Shown: one piece after another, positions 62,163 through 64,000 of the stretch
Layout of the letters: every line of letters begins with the position of its first letter
Numbering within the stretch: position 1 is the first letter of the stretch
Origin: an uncultured Alistipes sp.
Lineage (GTDB): Bacteria > Bacteroidota > Bacteroidia > Bacteroidales > Rikenellaceae
Assembly (NCBI GenBank): GCA_944326035.1
Contig: CALVCS010000007.1
Location: 1 to 64,000, forward strand
DNA: 64,000 bases
Direction: 5' to 3'
Notes under the pieces: generated by a model
What the model was told of the DNA's origin: nothing
Database searches by the model: none
What the model saw: only the letters and a program-made list of their open reading frames with translations
Translations under genes and position numbers: made by a program

Positions 62163-62987
62163 TCATGGTTTGACAAAACGCATCGACACCCAACCGTCGC
62201 GTCGACGATCCTCGACCCGTTCCAATCCCAACGACGTCGCCCGAGCGGCTATGGACGGTATATCCTGTTCCAGAATTCCACTGACCAGCAAAACGCCCTG
62301 GGGATTCAGACTCTGAACGTAGGCTTCCATGTCTCGCAACAAAATATTGCGATTGATATTGGCCAAAATGAAATCATAATGCTTTCCCTCCAGCAGGGAA
62401 GCATCGCCTAAATAAGGGGTAATTTGAGCGGAGACCCCATTTGCCGCGATATTTTCGCGACAATTTTCGTAGGCCCAGGAGTCGATATCGATCGCATCGA
62501 CATGGGAGGCGCCACGTTTGACCGCCAGAATCGCCAACACTCCGGTACCGGAGCCCATATCCAATCCATTACCCGATACCGGCATATCCAACAACTGACT
62601 CACCATCAGACAGGTCGTGGCATGATGGCCGGTTCCGAAGGACATTTTGGGCATAATTTCGATTTCATATTCAAATCCCGGCTGCGATTCGTGAAACGGT
62701 GCCCGAATCAAACAGCGTCCATCCACGATAATCGGTTCGAAATGGGACTCCCAAACGGCATTCCAGTTCGTATCCGGCATCGTTTCGACCGAAAACGGTT
62801 GTCCGATCTCCTGCAGAAAACGTTCGATCTCCGCCTTCTCCTCCACATAAGCCCGAACCGGCATATAGGCTTTGAGGCAGCCCTCTTCCTCCCGAAACGA
62901 ATCGAACGACCAATCACTCAACTGGGCCGTCAAGATTTCGGCCGGTTCGCCCGCCTGAACCGGCAGCGACATTTCGATATATTGCAT
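62163..62987 (-). CDS. prmA: Ribosomal protein L11 methyltransferase
   Basis: A 274-residue PrmA that trimethylates ribosomal protein L11. The substrate-binding N-terminal domain is about 1-95; the class I methyltransferase part has FGTGHHATTCLM, motif I LDMGSGTGVLAILAVKRGA (cited as LDMGSGTGVLAILA), DIDSWAYENCRENI and ILANINRNILL, the NPPY-equivalent. The ATG at 62987 lies 22 bp after an exact -7 box (63010-63017, minus strand). The promoter is back to back with that of xerD. Confidence 0.93.
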   Translation of the reverse strand: MQYIEMSLPVQAGEPAEILTAQLSDWSFDSFREEEGCLKAYMPVRAYVEEKAEIERFLQEIGQPFSVETMPDTNWNAVWESHFEPIIVDGRCLIRAPFHESQPGFEYEIEIMPKMSFGTGHHATTCLMVSQLLDMPVSGNGLDMGSGTGVLAILAVKRGASHVDAIDIDSWAYENCRENIAANGVSAQITPYLGDASLLEGKHYDFILANINRNILLRDMEAYVQSLNPQGVLLVSGILEQDIPSIAARATSLGLERVEDRRRDGWVSMRFVKP

Positions 62988-63009
62988 GTATAACCAATTT
63001 TAGTTCAAA

Positions 63010-63026
63010 CAAAATTAGTAATTTTG
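63010..63026. promoter_or_regulatory. Back-to-back -7 boxes of prmA and xerD
   Basis: CAAAATTAGTAATTTTG is a perfect palindrome. Its right half TAATTTTG (63019-63026) is an exact -7 box for xerD, and its left half read on the minus strand is the same box for prmA, separated by one base. The xerD ATG follows after 4 nt. Confidence 0.75.
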
Positions 63027-63030
63027 GCGT

Positions 63031-63933
63031 ATGAGTTGGGACAGCGAGTTAAAAAATTACCTCTATTACATTAAACTGGAGAAGAAACTCTCCGACAACA
63101 CGGTCGAAGCGTACCTGCGCGATTTGCGCCAGATGGCCGAATATCTCCTCCAGGAGTTTTCGATCCGCAAGCCGGAGAAAGTGTCTCCCGAGCACATCGA
63201 AGCTTTTCTGGCGCATCTATATGATCAAGGAGCCGAAAAAAGCACCCAGGCCCGGGTATTGAGCGGCATCAAGAGCTTTTTCAACTATCTGTTAATCAAC
63301 GACCGGATCGAAACGCTGCCGACCGAGTTCATCGACGCTCCGAAAATCGGCCGCAAATTGCCCGACGTGCTCAGCGTCGAAGAGATCGGAAAATTACTGG
63401 ACGCCATCGACCTGAGCCAACGCTTCGGGCACCGCAACAAGGCCATGATCGAAACCCTGTACAGCTGTGGATTGCGTGTGAGCGAACTGATCACGTTACG
63501 CATCAGCGATCTGTTCTTTCAGGATGGGTTTATTCGGGTGATCGGCAAAGGCGACAAACAGAGACTGGTTCCGATCAGTGATTCAGCCATTCGCCTGATC
63601 CAGCTCTATCTGGATCAACGAAACCACCTCCCGGTCAACGAAAAATACGCCGACACGCTATTTCTGAACAATCAAGGGAAGGGTCTAACCCGTGTCATGG
63701 TTTTTCATATCGTTCGCGAGTTGGCCGCCAAAGCGGGTATCGACAAAAAGATTAGTCCTCACACCTTTCGCCACTCCTTTGCCACCCATCTATTAGAGGG
63801 GGGAGCCAGCATTCGCCAGGTGCAAGAGATGTTGGGTCATGAATCAATTCTGACCACCGAGATCTACACCCACCTGGACCGTGAGACCCTTCGCGAAAAT
63901 CTCGAGCAACACCATCCGCTCGCCGAAGAATAA
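63031..63933 (+). CDS. xerD: Tyrosine recombinase XerD
   Basis: A 300-residue tyrosine recombinase that, with XerC, resolves chromosome dimers at dif. The N-terminal SAM-like domain (about 1-90) precedes the catalytic domain with Arg149 in GLRVSEL, HTFRHSFATHLLEGGASIRQVQEMLGH (cited as HTFRHSFATHLLEGGA and QEMLGH) and the nucleophile Tyr279 in TEIYTHLD. All catalytic residues are present. The location beside prmA and away from any integrase target argues for the housekeeping enzyme rather than a mobile-element integrase. The ATG is 4 nt after the -7 box, so its mRNA may be leaderless. The remaining 67 bp of the window hold nothing I can identify. Confidence 0.9.
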   Translation: MSWDSELKNYLYYIKLEKKLSDNTVEAYLRDLRQMAEYLLQEFSIRKPEKVSPEHIEAFLAHLYDQGAEKSTQARVLSGIKSFFNYLLINDRIETLPTEFIDAPKIGRKLPDVLSVEEIGKLLDAIDLSQRFGHRNKAMIETLYSCGLRVSELITLRISDLFFQDGFIRVIGKGDKQRLVPISDSAIRLIQLYLDQRNHLPVNEKYADTLFLNNQGKGLTRVMVFHIVRELAAKAGIDKKISPHTFRHSFATHLLEGGASIRQVQEMLGHESILTTEIYTHLDRETLRENLEQHHPLAEE

Positions 63934-64000
63934 CCGCAGGATCGCATCTTGGGACCCCCGCCCCCTACCCTCCGACTGAAGCGCCCCCCGTGCAGCACCT

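Noticed and set aside
63031..63933. xerD as the integrase of a mobile element
   Set aside because: There is no attachment-site tRNA, no excisionase and no foreign genes nearby. The full-length XerD pattern and the prmA neighbour fit a chromosomal housekeeping gene.

Overview
This window looks like a piece of a Bacteroidota chromosome, most likely order Bacteroidales. Three things point there. Many genes carry the Bacteroidota-type promoter (a -33 TTTG about 20 bp before a -7 box TAnnTTTG), and most show weak or no Shine-Dalgarno sequences. The window also contains families concentrated in this phylum: the NagB-LmbE fusion, DUF3276, DUF2851, GSCFA, the PG_1098-type THUMP-like methyltransferase and a methylmalonyl/propionyl-CoA carboxylase-type pair. 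GC content by eye is a little above 50 percent. The family or genus cannot be fixed from the sequence alone. Nothing marks a mobile island: I see no insertion sequences, phage genes, CRISPR arrays or tRNAs, and most of the window is housekeeping DNA.

Layout. 0-5.5 kb: accessory genes (exported carboxymuconolactone decarboxylase-cupin protein, cyclophilin-like lipoprotein, DUF3737 beta-helix protein coupled to a PatB/MalY-type C-S lyase, EamA permease). 5.7-16.3 kb: amino-sugar genes (NagB-LmbE fusion, nagB), then ettA, hisS, a C-terminal processing protease, a DUF3276 protein, mnmA, a YqaA-like membrane protein and aroE. 16.5-19.3 kb, minus strand: biotin carrier and carboxyltransferase subunits, then ispE. 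19.8-28.5 kb: GSCFA protein, zinc-ribbon membrane protein, an alkaline-phosphatase-like protein missing metal ligands, sufE, a SufT-like protein, DUF2851 and secA. 28.7-38 kb: an M28 peptidase, then minus-strand xseB-xseA-rel, aspA, pyrF and prfA.

38-44.3 kb: an overlapping gene string begins with a membrane-domain-MqnB fusion, then mqnD (futalosine menaquinone pathway), bioF, bioG and bioC (early biotin synthesis). It is followed by the RNase P RNA gene and queA. 44.4-57.8 kb: EamA permease, YgiQ radical-SAM protein, dnaB, yifB/comM, comEC, THUMP-like methyltransferase, nhaC, YihY, a DUF2520 dehydrogenase and kdsC. 58-64 kb: a large FtsX/MacB-type permease behind what looks like a sigma-54 promoter with two palindromic upstream sites, a sirtuin, an outer-membrane beta-barrel, prmA and xerD.

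How the parts relate. bioF-bioG-bioC would supply biotin for the carboxylase encoded at 16.5-18.4 kb. mqnB and mqnD are two steps of menaquinone synthesis. sufE and the SufT-like gene serve Fe-S assembly, needed by the radical-SAM protein and probably by other Mqn enzymes encoded elsewhere. yifB and comEC beside dnaB suggest natural transformation. The most notable observations are the sigma-54-like control region before the permease, the DUF454-MqnB fusion, the metal-ligand-deficient phosphatase homologue, the NagB-like domain lacking two catalytic residues next to an intact NagB, and three promoters placed exactly 4 nt before an ATG, predicting leaderless mRNAs.
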